Source: Malurus cyaneus samueli
Taxonomy: Eukaryota; Chordata; Aves; Passeriformes; Maluridae
Direction: 5' to 3'
Assembly: GCA_009741485.1 (NCBI GenBank)
Contig: CM019219.1
Span: forward strand, 33,266,367-33,330,366
Length of the DNA: 64,000 nucleotides
The notes beneath the pieces were generated by a model. That model saw only the letters and a program-made list of their open reading frames with translations. It ran no database searches and was not told where the DNA came from. The translations under genes were made by a program, and so were the position numbers. Below are positions 1-10,125 of the stretch, one piece after another. The first letter of the stretch is position 1. Every line of letters starts with the position of its first letter.

Positions 1-425
1 CTTCTCTGTTTCCATGTCTCTGTAACCCTCTAACTCTTCAGTGCATAACTCCAGACTCCGCAGACAGTGCTTAGCTCCTGCTCTCCCATTTTTACACAAA
101 ACAATTCCTCTGCAGACCCCAAACTCAAGGACACCTCCCTGTGCCAGGCCCCAAGAGATGGAAAGAACAGAGAATTGGGGGAGCCAACTTGGAGTGAATG
201 ACTGCATTGGCTGCAGCTGCAATTGGAGGATTCAGTCCCGATGTGCAAATGGACAAAACTGATAAAGTGTAAAAAACCCGTGAGCCATTGTCCATTGTGG
301 GTGCAGCCCCTGGGTGGGCTGGGACTGCCGTGAGTGTCCCTGAAGGGCCTGCAATGAATAGAGTTATTTTTTATTCTCTCAATTTTTTCCAGCCTCTGTT
401 TTGGGTAAGCTGGATTTAGGCATCA
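1..425 (+). mobile_element. Solo LTR, family LTR-A (copy 1, cut by window edge)
   Basis: This is a non-coding endogenous retroviral LTR. It aligns by eye along nearly its whole length with 41649-42020 and with the two halves of 61874-62796, and its first half aligns with 8068-8330. Complete copies begin TGATGCC and end GGCATCA, so the termini are inverted repeats with the TG...CA ends of retroviral LTRs. This copy ends in GGCATCA at 425. Roughly the first 20 bases lie before the window. Orientation is assigned so that TG is at the left; I see no strong polyadenylation signal to confirm it. No primer-binding-like TGG follows the right end, so it looks like a solo LTR. Confidence 0.8.
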
Positions 426-1759
426 AAAGGACAGGAAATGCCAGAGCACATTAAACAATGTTCAGGTATGTAAAGGAAAATAAGAACCTTAATAAATGCA
501 AATTTCCATGGATATAAGGCAATTGTGCTGGGGAGGTGAATGGGTGGAGTATTCAGTGTCTACAGATGAGCCACAGCCCCAGCAGAAAAGCACTTCACTC
601 TGTTTACCTGAAAGAATCACCCCTGAAATCCCTTCAATGAAACACCTGCAGCTAGGAGAAAGGACCTGAAACACCTCACCCCCCCACCAGGGTTTCTCAT
701 ACACCTTCCCCCCACACCAGGCTGGTTCACCCCAGCAGAACTGCTTCCTAAAAGATGTAATAATGAGCCAGAATCTCTCAGCCTCCTTCTCGTGCTTCCC
801 AGGGACAAATCTCATTTATTGTTAGTGACATGTAAATGCAGGAAAATGGTTTTATAAAACACAGATGATGCAGCAAAACACATGGTTGAGGTGTCTATTG
901 CATAAAATGATAGAGTACTGCTTAATAACTAATGTAATAATGAATAGAAATAGTTAATGGTAGCTCAAGTCACATCTATAATTTTTGCTCTTATTCCAGT
1001 CAGGCACTGCACTACACTTAAAAACCTCCTAAAAGGCATTTACATTGTGCCCTGTCACTAATTAATCCTCTTTACCTTAAAAAGGCTTTGGAGAATCCTG
1101 TCATTTGCCTGTGCCATCTGAGCAGAACCCATTAGCATTCTGGTGCAACACAAATGGCTGTATCACATCACCATGCCACAGCTGTGCAGCAATGTGTGAA
1201 ACAGACCCAGCAGCAGCAGCAGCACGCTGGCAGGAGCAAGAGCTCGGTGAAAACACAAACCCTGCACCAGGTATTGCAATGAACAATCCAGAATTACAGA
1301 CTATGCCAAACACAGAAGGTAAAAAACACAACTTCAACTCTCTGCTTCGCTGCTGTGTAACTGGTATTGAGTAGAACTAATAACAACAGAGTAATGTCGC
1401 TCCAGGTTCCTGTGAAAATTGTCATTATCAACAGAAAGAGCCCCAAAACATAATAACTAAAGAGCAATTGAAGTTATCTGATTAACTTATTTTCCATTTA
1501 CAACTGCAATTTGTCTCAGGAGCCTAGGGATGAGCGTGTACTACACGCGCTCTTGGAAGTTTTATTCCTGGAGAAAGTTGTGAGTTAGGCTGCTGCCTCC
1601 CTCGGTGGTTTTGATGGTGAGTTTCTCAGCAGGTGTTTTTCCAGTTCACTGGGAAATGTGCTAAAACCCTGTGCTTCTTCTCCTCCATCTCTTGCCTCTG
1701 CTCCTTGCCTACTCTCCCTTTTCTCTTGGACACCTCCCATTTTGTCTCTTAAACAGACT
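426..1759. other. Intergenic sequence, no gene seen
   Basis: No coding, RNA or repeat-family match is visible. It contains a short CAG run (about 1208-1226) and a CpG-containing dyad at 1534-1548. The open frames here are short and have no recognisable motifs. Confidence 0.6.
1534..1548. other. 15-bp dyad GCGTGTACTACACGC
   Basis: Two perfect 7-base arms (GCGTGTA and TACACGC) are separated by one base. Each arm contains the GCGTG core used by bHLH-PAS factors such as AHR and HIF. Factor binding is only inferred from the core; nothing else marks this as a regulatory element. Confidence 0.3.
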
Positions 1760-2100
1760 TTTTGTGCACGTTTTGTGGCGACTAGGAACCCTAGAGACAA
1801 TTGAGTCAGACAATGGGACTCATTTTCGGAATAATCTTACAAGCTCCTGAGCAAAGAGACATGCATTAAGTGGATATATCCCATTCCCTATCATCCACAG
1901 CCCTCTGGGAAAACTGAGAGATACAACAGGCTGCTGAAAATAATGTTAAGGGCATCAGGTAATGGGACATGGCCAGGACACAGCAACCACAACATTCTAG
2001 GACTGGGGAAAAGGCAGATGGTACCCAAGGGTCAGCCAGAAAACCCCACAATTCATGGCCAGAAGGAGAGGCTGGGCTGGACCATGGCACCAGCACAGTA
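1760..2100 (+). pseudogene. Decayed endogenous retroviral pol fragment (integrase core)
   Basis: This is a relic of the retroviral integrase, the enzyme that joins viral DNA to the host genome. Translation of 1797-1826 contains the SDNG-type catalytic aspartate motif (Asp codon 1809-1811). In another frame, 1865-1921 encodes an HPQ..GKTE motif with the catalytic glutamate at 1916-1918. The Asp to Glu distance is 107 bases, one base short of the 108 expected for the canonical 35-residue spacing. A single-base deletion therefore separates the two halves. An in-frame TGA at 1848-1850 also breaks the first half. Sequence resembling the stretch after the glutamate continues to about 2000-2100 and then fades. 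No reverse transcriptase, protease, gag or env sequence is recognisable nearby. It is non-functional. It may belong to an ERV related to the neighbouring LTRs, but it lies too close to the left LTR to be an intact internal region. Confidence 0.85.
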
Positions 2101-3905
2101 ACCAAGGGAAATTCAACAGAACTTCACAGCAGGGAAATGATGCATCATTTCTTGGCTGTGATGAACCCATTTCTGTCTTATTCAGTGTTTGGATGGGGGT
2201 GAAGAAACAGCTGCTTCAGACCCTTCTTCACCTTTCAATTTCAGTGCTGTCACAGTCACCAGAGCACAAAGGAAGAGTTGCTTTGTAAAGTCTAGATGAT
2301 GCCCTCTAGGAATGAATGAATGAATAACCACTGTCTTTAGTGGTCAGAATAATATAGCAGGGGTGTTCAATAGAGGTGGCAAAATTTAGGCAATCAAGTA
2401 ATCAGTCTGATTTTTCAAAGGTTACATACCAACAGCTTATTTTGAAGTTTCTTCTGAAAAATGTGGCAATTTCAGGTAATAGCAATGAAAAAAAAGTCAG
2501 TTTACTCCCATGGAAACAGAATAGGTCTTTATTTAACGGTGTGCATTTTAACATTTTGACAGAACATTGTTATCTGTGGCTGAACATGATTATCTTCAGG
2601 CAAAAAAAAACTACTTAAAGTACCATTAAATTTCTTTTCCAGAACTTTTTCTTTTTTAACATGGTTCTAAAGAGCATGCAGTCCTTTTAAAGTGTGTCAA
2701 CCATACAATCAGTAGTACTCAACACTGGGCTTTTTAATTTTAATTTAGTTGAGAGGGCAATTGGCCTCCTCTTCATAGATGTAGTATATGTATTTTGTAT
2801 TTCACTCATACCAAAATGACTTTCCAGCTCCTTCACATCATTTCTTCCTGCTTCAGCCTCATCCCAAGCAAGGACGGTTGTCTCTTGCCCATGTAAAAGC
2901 CACAAGCTCACAGCAGTGCAGGTGACCTTCAATCACTGAGGATTCTCTCAGCTGCACAGGGCTGTGCAGGGAGCATTTGGGATAGGCTGATAAATTGTCT
3001 GCACAACCCCACTGCCATTTAACCTCATCTTCTGCTTTTCCAAACAGATTGTCAGCAGTTCAGTACCATCCGAATGTACTGAGGGGTTCTGTTGGAAGGA
3101 CGAGGGCTGCAGTCCTACAGTCCAAGAAAATAACTCATATTCAATTAACCCAAAGTGTCCAAGACAGCAGAGATAAAATATGATGGCACTTGAATGTCTT
3201 CACAGCTTCCGCTGCCAGTGACCAGTCGTTATCTGGTGTGCAGGACCCCAGCATCTTGTGCCTACACACCCTACTCATAGGACAGATAGCAGCTTCTTGG
3301 TTTCAGAACCCTTCCCGTACAGGTTATTACTCAGAATTGTCTTAAACAATAAAATCTGGCAATAAAATACAACCCATTCATTTCCTCCCAGAGACAGAAT
3401 TCCATGTACTGTGGTATGACCAGGAGAATAAATCTTCAGAGCTGATTCAGATAAAATAGTTAAAAGTCTTTAAGTATCTCTACCAGATTCCTCAAGCTCA
3501 TTCATCCATAGGCAACGTAAATTTGCAAATAAGCTTCCTCTGGCAATTGTTGCAGTTGTGTGTACTGCAGAGTTTGTGCAACGTTCAGAGCTGCAATGAG
3601 ACACAGACAGAGCCTGAGAGCACAACAACCGCTGCTGGCCCTGGTGACCCTGTTCCACCTGCCAGCTCCACAGCGGACCTCATCCTGAGATGAGGATCCC
3701 AGGGGCTTTTCCTGGGATCTTCCCAAGAACAAAGCAGGAAGGTGGACTGGGGTGTGGGGGGAGATGGAAGTGTTCATCAAGTTTCAGCTTCTAACCCAGC
3801 ACAGATCTTTGGTGAGGAAGGAGGACAGGGAGGCCACTGGGGATTACCTTCCTTCCTTAATTCCTCCTTTGAAACGTTCTGCCTGAGCTGCTTCTAAGGA
3901 GTTAC
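2101..3905. other. Intergenic sequence, no gene seen
   Basis: Ordinary AT-rich sequence with a short AATG run near 2311-2326. I see no repeat family, RNA gene or convincing exon. The right part may continue the retroviral remnant but shows no motif. Confidence 0.55.
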
Positions 3906-4229
3906 TCAGAGGATTAGGGAGAAAAGGAAAAGGCAATGACTGCCAAGGCGTGGGATGGAGCTGGGAGCTGGGTTAGATGGAGAATCAGGCTCCTTCAGAT
4001 TCTTCCTGCCAGAGGAATCCCTGAGACANGCCTGTCCCCAGGCCTGTGAGGACATGCCACCAAACACTGGCATTCTGGAACACGAGGCAATTTTCAGGGA
4101 CCTCAGCAGAACCGACTTTCTGTGGTGGCTGGTCTGGCTGTAATCCTCTCCAGCAGCACAGCCAGCCAAATTAATATTGCAAGCAATGCATGCCTCACAA
4201 GAAGCACTTGGCTCAGAGTATTTTGCCAT
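3906..4229 (-). other. Open frame adjoining the candidate exon (unrecognised, doubtful)
   Basis: A 107-codon open frame starts with an ATG four bases beyond the stop of the 4542-4231 frame, shifted by one base. The two open frames overlap by only about five codons, so together they span 640 bases of minus strand. I recognise no domain; the N-terminal part is Cys-rich. An N base at 4029 lies inside it, so local sequence quality is imperfect, and an indel error could in principle separate one longer frame into two. It could equally be chance or intron. Confidence 0.15.
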
Positions 4230-4230
4230 T

Positions 4231-4542
4231 TCAAGTACATATATGCTTCACTAAGTTTTTAATGAACATATTTGTGCCAGCTCTTGAGAAAAGCTGAATA
4301 TTTTTGCCCAGCAGCCTCAATTCGAATTCAGTCTGTGCGGCTGATGGACTCCCTGTCCATTTCTGCTCCTCGATGGCCGACAGAAGGAGCTCCTGAGGAA
4401 ACCCATCAGTCAGGAAGACAAAGAGGGGTGGAAAACCGTGCTGCCTTCTTTGGTGCTGATGCTCAGAGTTTACGGCTTGGAGGTTTTCCCTCAGCTCCAA
4501 TGCTGACATAGACCGAACAGGCAGTTTTTTGGCCGTTGCCAT
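4231..4542 (-). CDS. Candidate first coding exon, unrecognised protein (103 codons)
   Basis: The minus strand has an ATG at 4542-4540 in the context GCCATGGC, a strong initiation context. It is followed by 103 open codons to a TGA at 4233-4231. An in-frame stop lies upstream at 4602-4600, and this ATG is the first in the open frame. The predicted peptide is mixed and coding-like, basic at the start (MATAKK), with no signal peptide, membrane segment or domain I can name. The sequence just upstream on this strand (4549-4602) holds five CpG dinucleotides and a GGCGG box, which is promoter-like for a bird intergenic region. A possible splice donor (GTAAAC) lies about 23 codons in, and a weaker one (GTGAAG) near 4250. 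The ATG sits inside a palindromic RFX site, so the good Kozak context is not independent evidence. It could be a real exon of a cilium-related gene, or a chance frame. Confidence 0.3.
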   Translation of the reverse strand: MATAKKLPVRSMSALELRENLQAVNSEHQHQRRQHGFPPLFVFLTDGFPQELLLSAIEEQKWTGSPSAAQTEFELRLLGKNIQLFSRAGTNMFIKNLVKHICT

Positions 4543-4548
4543 GGCAAC
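4535..4548. promoter_or_regulatory. Perfect palindromic X-box (RFX-type site) GTTGCCATGGCAAC
   Basis: The 14-bp sequence is a perfect inverted repeat of two GTTGCC half-sites, matching the published RFX-family X-box consensus. Such sites are typical of promoters of cilium genes and of MHC class II genes. Here it overlaps the ATG of the minus-strand frame 4542-4231 and lies in a local CpG cluster. Binding is inferred from the sequence alone. Confidence 0.6.
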
Positions 4549-4602
4549 AGCGGGCAGGGAATGTTCCGACAGCTCGGTGCTTGGCACAACGCCGCCTCTT
4601 TA

Positions 4603-5800
4603 GCTTGCTAACAAATGTCTGATTAAACATTCATGCTCCCCCAGACATCCCATCCATATGGATGGCTGACTCCACAAACACTTGACCCAGATCCTGCTCT
4701 CTTACATGGGAAAGGACCTGGCACACCAGGCACGGCTCTTGTTGGGACACGAAGAGCAGGAGTGGCACTGAGCTCCTCTCTGCGCTCCTCCAGTGACACG
4801 TGTCTTACAGTCCTCATGGTAATCACAGCCAGCCCACAGAACAGTGCTGAAATCACCATGGATCACAAGGAAAATGCCTTTTGGAAATTGTCCTGACTGT
4901 TTCTGTGACTTCAGTTGGGTCGGAGTCCTTCACTGGTCTCCTGCTCTGCAAAAGAGATGGAAATCTCTCTGTGCTGGACAGATCTGCTGCTGCTCTCTCA
5001 GAGCAGGCACTGTGTGAAAGCATCAGGGGCAGCAGCACAGGGGGAGCACAGAACACCTCCTGGAGATGCTGAAATCAGTGCCTCATGGCCTCAGGGATTT
5101 GTGGTGGTGGTTGTTTTGTTCCTTTGTTTTACCTGTAGGATTTCATATCAGTGCTGAGTTTCCCTGTGCTGGGAAGGGCTGCACAGTCCCTGCAGAGACA
5201 CTCCAAGGGCTGAACTGAGACCTTGGTGAAGTCACTAAACACACTCTCCTGGCATCCAAAAAACGTCCTTTTGGCCCTTTCCACAGTGACAGACAACAAA
5301 CTCGTGATCACCTTATTTCCTGCCCTGGTACAGAAGAAGTTTAAGCCACACACACAAGGCCAGAAGAATTTATTTATGGAAAATTTATCCTATGTGCATA
5401 TTCTCCAGGAAACACTCACAGAAATGAAGATCTATAGGAAATTTCATCTCATTTTCTTCCCCTCTTGCTCTAAAGACCCCTTCTGTCCTTCTCTGCCAGA
5501 AGTCATGATGCCAAGCCTTGGCTGTGGCACTGAGATGGTTACAGGGCTGCTAAACCCCAAATCTGTGCTCACCCTGGAGGATGTTGGTGTCTGTGAGTGG
5601 CAGCAGAGCTCTGCTGTGACACACTCTGTGCCAGAGCTGATGAATTCCTGGCTGGCAAGGCTTTCTTGCCCGTTGCTGGTCTCCCTCAGCCTTGGCAGCA
5701 GGAGGAACCTCTACAAACGTGGCTCACGTAGTGTGGAGGTCAGAAGCTGGCATTGCAGCCTTGCAGGTGCTGAAATTCAACCAATAATAGTGTACCCCTG
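4603..5800. other. Intergenic sequence with one unassigned long open frame
   Basis: No repeat family is recognised. A 192-codon plus-strand frame (5223-5801) is open, but its start is a non-ATG or weak context and its translation has no motif I know. A handful of frames of this length is expected by chance in 64 kb. It ends just before LTR-C, so a relation to that element cannot be excluded. Confidence 0.4.
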
Positions 5801-6240
5801 AGATCTGGAAAAACAAAAGGGAGGCTGAAAGTCTGGATGGAGGAGGACAAGACAGAGGAGGACATTACCAAAGCAACACGACTGAGCAGCCTTGACTGCC
5901 TCTGGGAAAAGGAGAATGGAATGTTGAAGAGGAGCGGTCAGATAGGGCAGATGCCAAAGACTGAGCAAAATCGCGAGAATTAACGACACCGCAGCTTTTG
6001 CGACACACCAATCATATGCTGATGAGAGAAGGGGCTGCTAGTTAGCCAATAGACAATTGCCATTTATGTGGAAGAGTTAGTATACACCTGTTGCTAAATA
6101 GATAAAAGGGGCTCAGCCCCATAATAAAGCCATCTGTCTGTGTCTGTCTGTCTGTGTCTGTCTGTGTCTGTCTGTCTGTGTCTGTGTGTCTGTGTCTTTT
6201 GCTCATTATTTATGTCACGTTGTCTGTCTCTACTGTGACA
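5801..6240 (+). mobile_element. LTR-like element (LTR-C) with promoter and polyadenylation signals
   Basis: The order of signals is that of a retroviral LTR. Two CCAAT boxes lie near 6009 and 6047, a TATA-like GATAAAAGGGG at about 6101-6112, and a polyadenylation hexamer AATAAA at 6123-6128. The element closes with ...CTGTGACA at 6240. The segment between the polyadenylation signal and the end (U5) is mostly a TCTG/TG microsatellite. The left boundary is uncertain: I could not find a target-site duplication, and 5801 is only where LTR-like sequence becomes plausible. No second copy occurs in the window. Confidence 0.6.
6132..6198 (+). repeat. (TCTG)n / (TG)n compound microsatellite
   Basis: A run of about 67 bases alternates TCTG and TG units. 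It starts four bases after the AATAAA of LTR-C, so it lies within the transcribed R/U5 part of that LTR. Confidence 0.95.
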
Positions 6241-8067
6241 CATGTGGATTCTCACACAATCATCAGCACCACAAACTGAGCCTGGGCTTCCTGGAGTGGT
6301 TCCAAAGCCGGCATTTATTGAAGCCAACTTTGGTGCCTCTGGGTGGTCTTTCACAGCCCTTGTGAAGCTTTGGAGTGATCTCACTGTTAGGGGATATAGC
6401 TGTCCACTTGTCAGAGCTGTCCTTTGCCAGAGGACACCCGGGAGTCAGGCAGGGAGGGTCACCCCACTGCCTCCAGCCCCAGCACAGCTTCCAGGTGATC
6501 GTGGACCCATCAGCCATAAAAAAACAACTCACAGCAGCAAAGCATAGTGACAAACCCCTGTGGCAGCCCTACACCTAGAGGATTTTAGGATGGAACTTTA
6601 AAATAAATGTTGTTTTTCCCTTCAAACAGAATTTTGTTTCTTCTGGACAGATGTAAGCTTTGAAATGTTTAATCATGCAAATGTCTAGTGCTATCTGTTA
6701 AAAGCCCAAACTTCCCCTCTTCCCTCCAGATTGTTTTTGTAAACAAACCAGCAGAAGGGCTTTGTCTGCTCAGATATGAAACCACATAGCTCTGCCACTT
6801 TTTTTGGAAGAGGTTATAATTGAATTAATTTAATACCAGTTTGTTGAAGAACACTGAATTCTTTACAATCCCTCATCAAGGAAAGCTTCCATATTAAAAC
6901 AAAACAAAACAACCCAAATGAAGCCAAGCCAGGAAGAGAGCACGTCAGAGAAAAGACTCAAACCACGGTCAAGTTCAGCCACCAGGAGCTACACAAGTCA
7001 CAGAATTAATAAGAACAGCAGGTTTGAACCATCTGGGGAGACCCTAATATGTAGGCATTTTAAAAGCTAAAATTCAGCCGCTTCAGTAACTCTGACAACT
7101 TCAGCCACTTCAGAACACTGTCAGATAAAATTATGTTTACATTTCAGACATATTTTNAAAATCCACATTTTTCTCTTATGAGTGTTTCTGTCTCAACATG
7201 ACTTTGAAGGCAGGAAAGTACTTAAAGAAGTGGCTGATTCTGAGCCCTTCTGTGTAAATACACATCCTAACCACAATTATTTCTGCCAGATACATATCTG
7301 GCTTTTCCCAAGTATCATTTCTGGTTGCTCCTTCAGAAGGTTTCCCCACCTGTGCTGGCAGCTGACTCTTTCTTCCCCTTTTCTCCTCAAGGTCAGAGAC
7401 TTCAATTGAAGAATTTGTAATGAAAAGACATTTGAAGAATAAGCATTTCCAGGTGCTCCAGCATGCTGCTGTCCAGCCTCATGCTGACAGCTGATATTAA
7501 AATCCTGATCTGCCTCTCATGTCAGGCAATCGAGAGGCAAGGCAGACTCAACAACCAGAGCAAGGAGACACAAGCAGCTCTGAAAACATTAGAAATCCCA
7601 AAAAACTCTCAGGAGATTCTGACTGTCAAACAAAAAAAAAAAAAAAAACAAGAGAAAAACAAAAACCACCAAGTTTTCAGACAGGTCTCAGGCTCACTGA
7701 CACAAACATGTGAAAAATGCAAGCAATCTGCTACTCCATCATCTGTCAGCAAACATTGGGCACAGAGCCAGGGGTAAAATGAGAGTGAGTTACACAAGAC
7801 ATAATAATTAGGTAAATTAAATATGCCTTAAATTGTGATGAGTGCCTGTGTCTGCTTCTGCCCTCTTCCTTTCCCGTGTTTAGTCACCAATCCCAGTGTG
7901 AAGGCTTATTTTTGTTTTTCTCCTGAGCCATCCTGAGAATAACCACAGCAGTGAAATTCTTCTTCCATTCCTCCTGCTCAAGCCCTGTAATATCTGCTCC
8001 CAGAACTAGCTGGGCATTTCTAACTGGACATCCATTAAAACCTCATTCCTTACAAACCAGCTGGGGT
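6241..8067. other. Intergenic sequence, no gene seen
   Basis: Mostly AT-rich unique sequence. It holds a 17-base A run at 7632-7648 and a single N at 7157. The A run might be a retroposon tail, but nothing upstream of it is recognisable as a processed gene copy. Confidence 0.55.
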
Positions 8068-8330
8068 TGATGCCTTAGGATTTTTTAGCTTCGATATTTT
8101 CATGTATCAGTGTTCTTGAACTTCTCCAGTGCACAGCACTAAAGCTCCTGTTCTCCCATCTTTAGACAAAACAATTCCTCTCTGAGCCTGAAATCCAAGG
8201 ACACTTCACTGCCTCAGAGCCCCAAAATATGGAAACAACAGTGAGTTGGGGGGAGCAAGCTTGGGGTGGGTGACATCAGCACCTGAAAGTGTCATTGGAG
8301 AACTGGACCCCTATGTGTTCATGAGACATA
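8068..8330 (+). mobile_element. LTR-A, copy 2 (right part lost)
   Basis: It begins TGATGCCTTAGGATTT, the same start as 61874. It then tracks the family through the 'acaaaacaattcctct' block (seen also at 100, 41760 and 62465) and the 'gagaattggggggagc' block. Similarity fades near 8330. The right third, including the GGCATCA end, is missing or too diverged to see. Its divergence suggests an older insertion than the other copies. Confidence 0.7.
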
Positions 8331-9730
8331 AACTTCAGCAAGCAGAGCTTCAGGACAAGAGGAGGACGGAAGGGTTTAGGAACAGAATGCAAACCACTCC
8401 AGAAATGGGGGTGTGTGCACATCCTGAGCAAGATGGGGAAAGATGTGAACAGCTTCTCCCAAAACCACCCCAAACCCCCCTGAGGCTCCTATACCTCAGA
8501 GTTTATTTCTGACATAAAATATGAAAGTTCAGGCCTTCCAACCAGCACTGGGCTCACACCATCTGAAATGCTGTAGCTGTTCTGTTTATTTGGATAAATT
8601 TATAATTTCTATCTCCTCTATCAGTCATCACAGGAGGTATTTTTGGATGAATTAAGTAATGGATATTGGTAACTTTTTTCTGTGTTTGCAATGAAGATCA
8701 GGTGTTTAGAGTGCCTCCTGGGTTAGTGGGGCCACAAAGAGATGAGCTTTCCTCCTTCCCTTCCCAAACAGGGCCCCTCAGCACCACAGCCCTTCTGCCC
8801 ACTGTGCACCCAAACCTTGGCTCCAGCTGCATGGTCTGGGTGTTCCCCTGCTCCCTCCTCCCCAGTCTGGGGTTTGGGGTCCTGTGGATCCTCTGGGGTC
8901 CCACTCTCCTGGCTCCCTGCTCCTTCCCCTCTGTGTTGAGATGTGAACAGGGAGCTGCTCATCCTCACCATGGGAGGCACTGCCTGGCAGCAGGACAGGG
9001 GTATCACCTCCCCTGAGAGGGCTCTAAAATGGCAACAGAACTGGACATTAGGAAAAATGAGGCTTTGTTATGATTATTTACTAACTGGCACCTAAACCTA
9101 TGAAAATGCACCATGAGCACTGGTATGGCTCCAAGCACAACCCACCTCCACTGCCAAAGAGGACTTTTGGAAACAGCTATAACACAAATTCATCATTATT
9201 ATTACTAATGCATATAAATTGGCTTTTAGACCCTCAAAGTAGCTCAGTGAAAATAAATTAAACATTAGCATATTTCTTACAATTAGATTCTCATCACATT
9301 GCTAATCATAGTCATTGCCGTGAATAGGATTATTTGAATAATCTTAGCTGCATTTTTATATTGAGAGAGAGACAGGACAAAAGAGATTTTCTGTTAGAAC
9401 TNGGGGAGCCATACAAAATGTATAATTAAGTATTTTGCAACTGCTCAGTATAAACAAAAGTAAAAACAAAATGATGGGTTTTTACTTGGAAGTGTTGTCA
9501 AAATATGATGGCATTTTAATTAAAGACGAAAATCGATCTGTGTGAAGAATGGCTTGAAGGAAACAGTGGCAAAAGATATTAGAACTAAATTAAATAGAAG
9601 TAAATATGTAAGTTTGCAGTAAATCTTTGACTATAATATTATATAAAGTTTTAAAGTAATTCAGCAATCTCATAAATAGGCAGCTGTAAGAATTAGTCCA
9701 CTATTCTCCAGTAATTTTTTTTCTGATTTT
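8331..9730. other. Intergenic sequence, no gene seen
   Basis: A GC-richer patch (about 8700-9015) gives several overlapping open frames on both strands but no motif. It may be an unrecognised repeat. The remainder is AT-rich, with an N at 9402. Confidence 0.5.
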
Positions 9731-10125
9731 GTGCCCTCCAAACCATTCCAGTGCTGAATTTGTGCTGTCCACATAATTTCAGTGCTGAATTTGTTCCATT
9801 CAGATGATTCCAGTGCTGAACTTGTATCCTCCAAACCATTCTAGTGCCAAATTTGAGCCGTCCAAACAATTCCAGCACTGAATTGGTGCCCTCCAAACCA
9901 TCCTAGCCCTGAATTTGTGCTGTCCAAACCATCCCAGCCCTGAATTTGTTCTGTCCAAACCATCCCAGCGCTGAATGTGTGCCCTCCAAACCATTCAAAT
10001 ACTGGATTTGTGCCCTCCAAACCAATCCAGTGCTGAATTTGTGCTGTCCAAACCAATTCAGTGCTGAATTTGTGCCCTCCAAAGCATTCCAGTGCAGAAT
10101 TGGTGCCCTCCAAGCCAATACAGAG
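9731..10125. repeat. 31-bp minisatellite, about 13 units
   Basis: Units of the type GTGCCCTCCAAACCATTCCA plus an 11-base tail start at 9731, 9762, 9793 and 9824 and continue at 31-base spacing to about 10125. Units differ by substitutions but hardly by length. Alternating variants are visible (GTGCCCTCC and GTGCTGTCC starts). Long frames on both strands here are by-products of the array; 31 is not a multiple of three, so a peptide repeat would need 93 bases. Confidence 0.95.

Noticed and set aside
7632..7648. Poly-A tail of a processed pseudogene
   Set aside because: Nothing upstream resembles a spliced gene copy, and no target-site duplication was found around it.
1..8330. LTR-A copies 1 and 2 with the integrase relic as a single provirus
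   Set aside because: No primer-binding site follows copy 1, the integrase lies far too near the left LTR, copy 2 is much more diverged, and LTR-C and unique-looking DNA lie between them.
8666..9016. Overlapping open frames in the GC-rich patch as an exon
   Set aside because: Frames on both strands are open at once, which reflects GC content; no splice sites or motifs favour one.
9731..10125. CRISPR array
   Set aside because: The 31-bp units are contiguous with no unique spacers, and the context is avian nuclear DNA.
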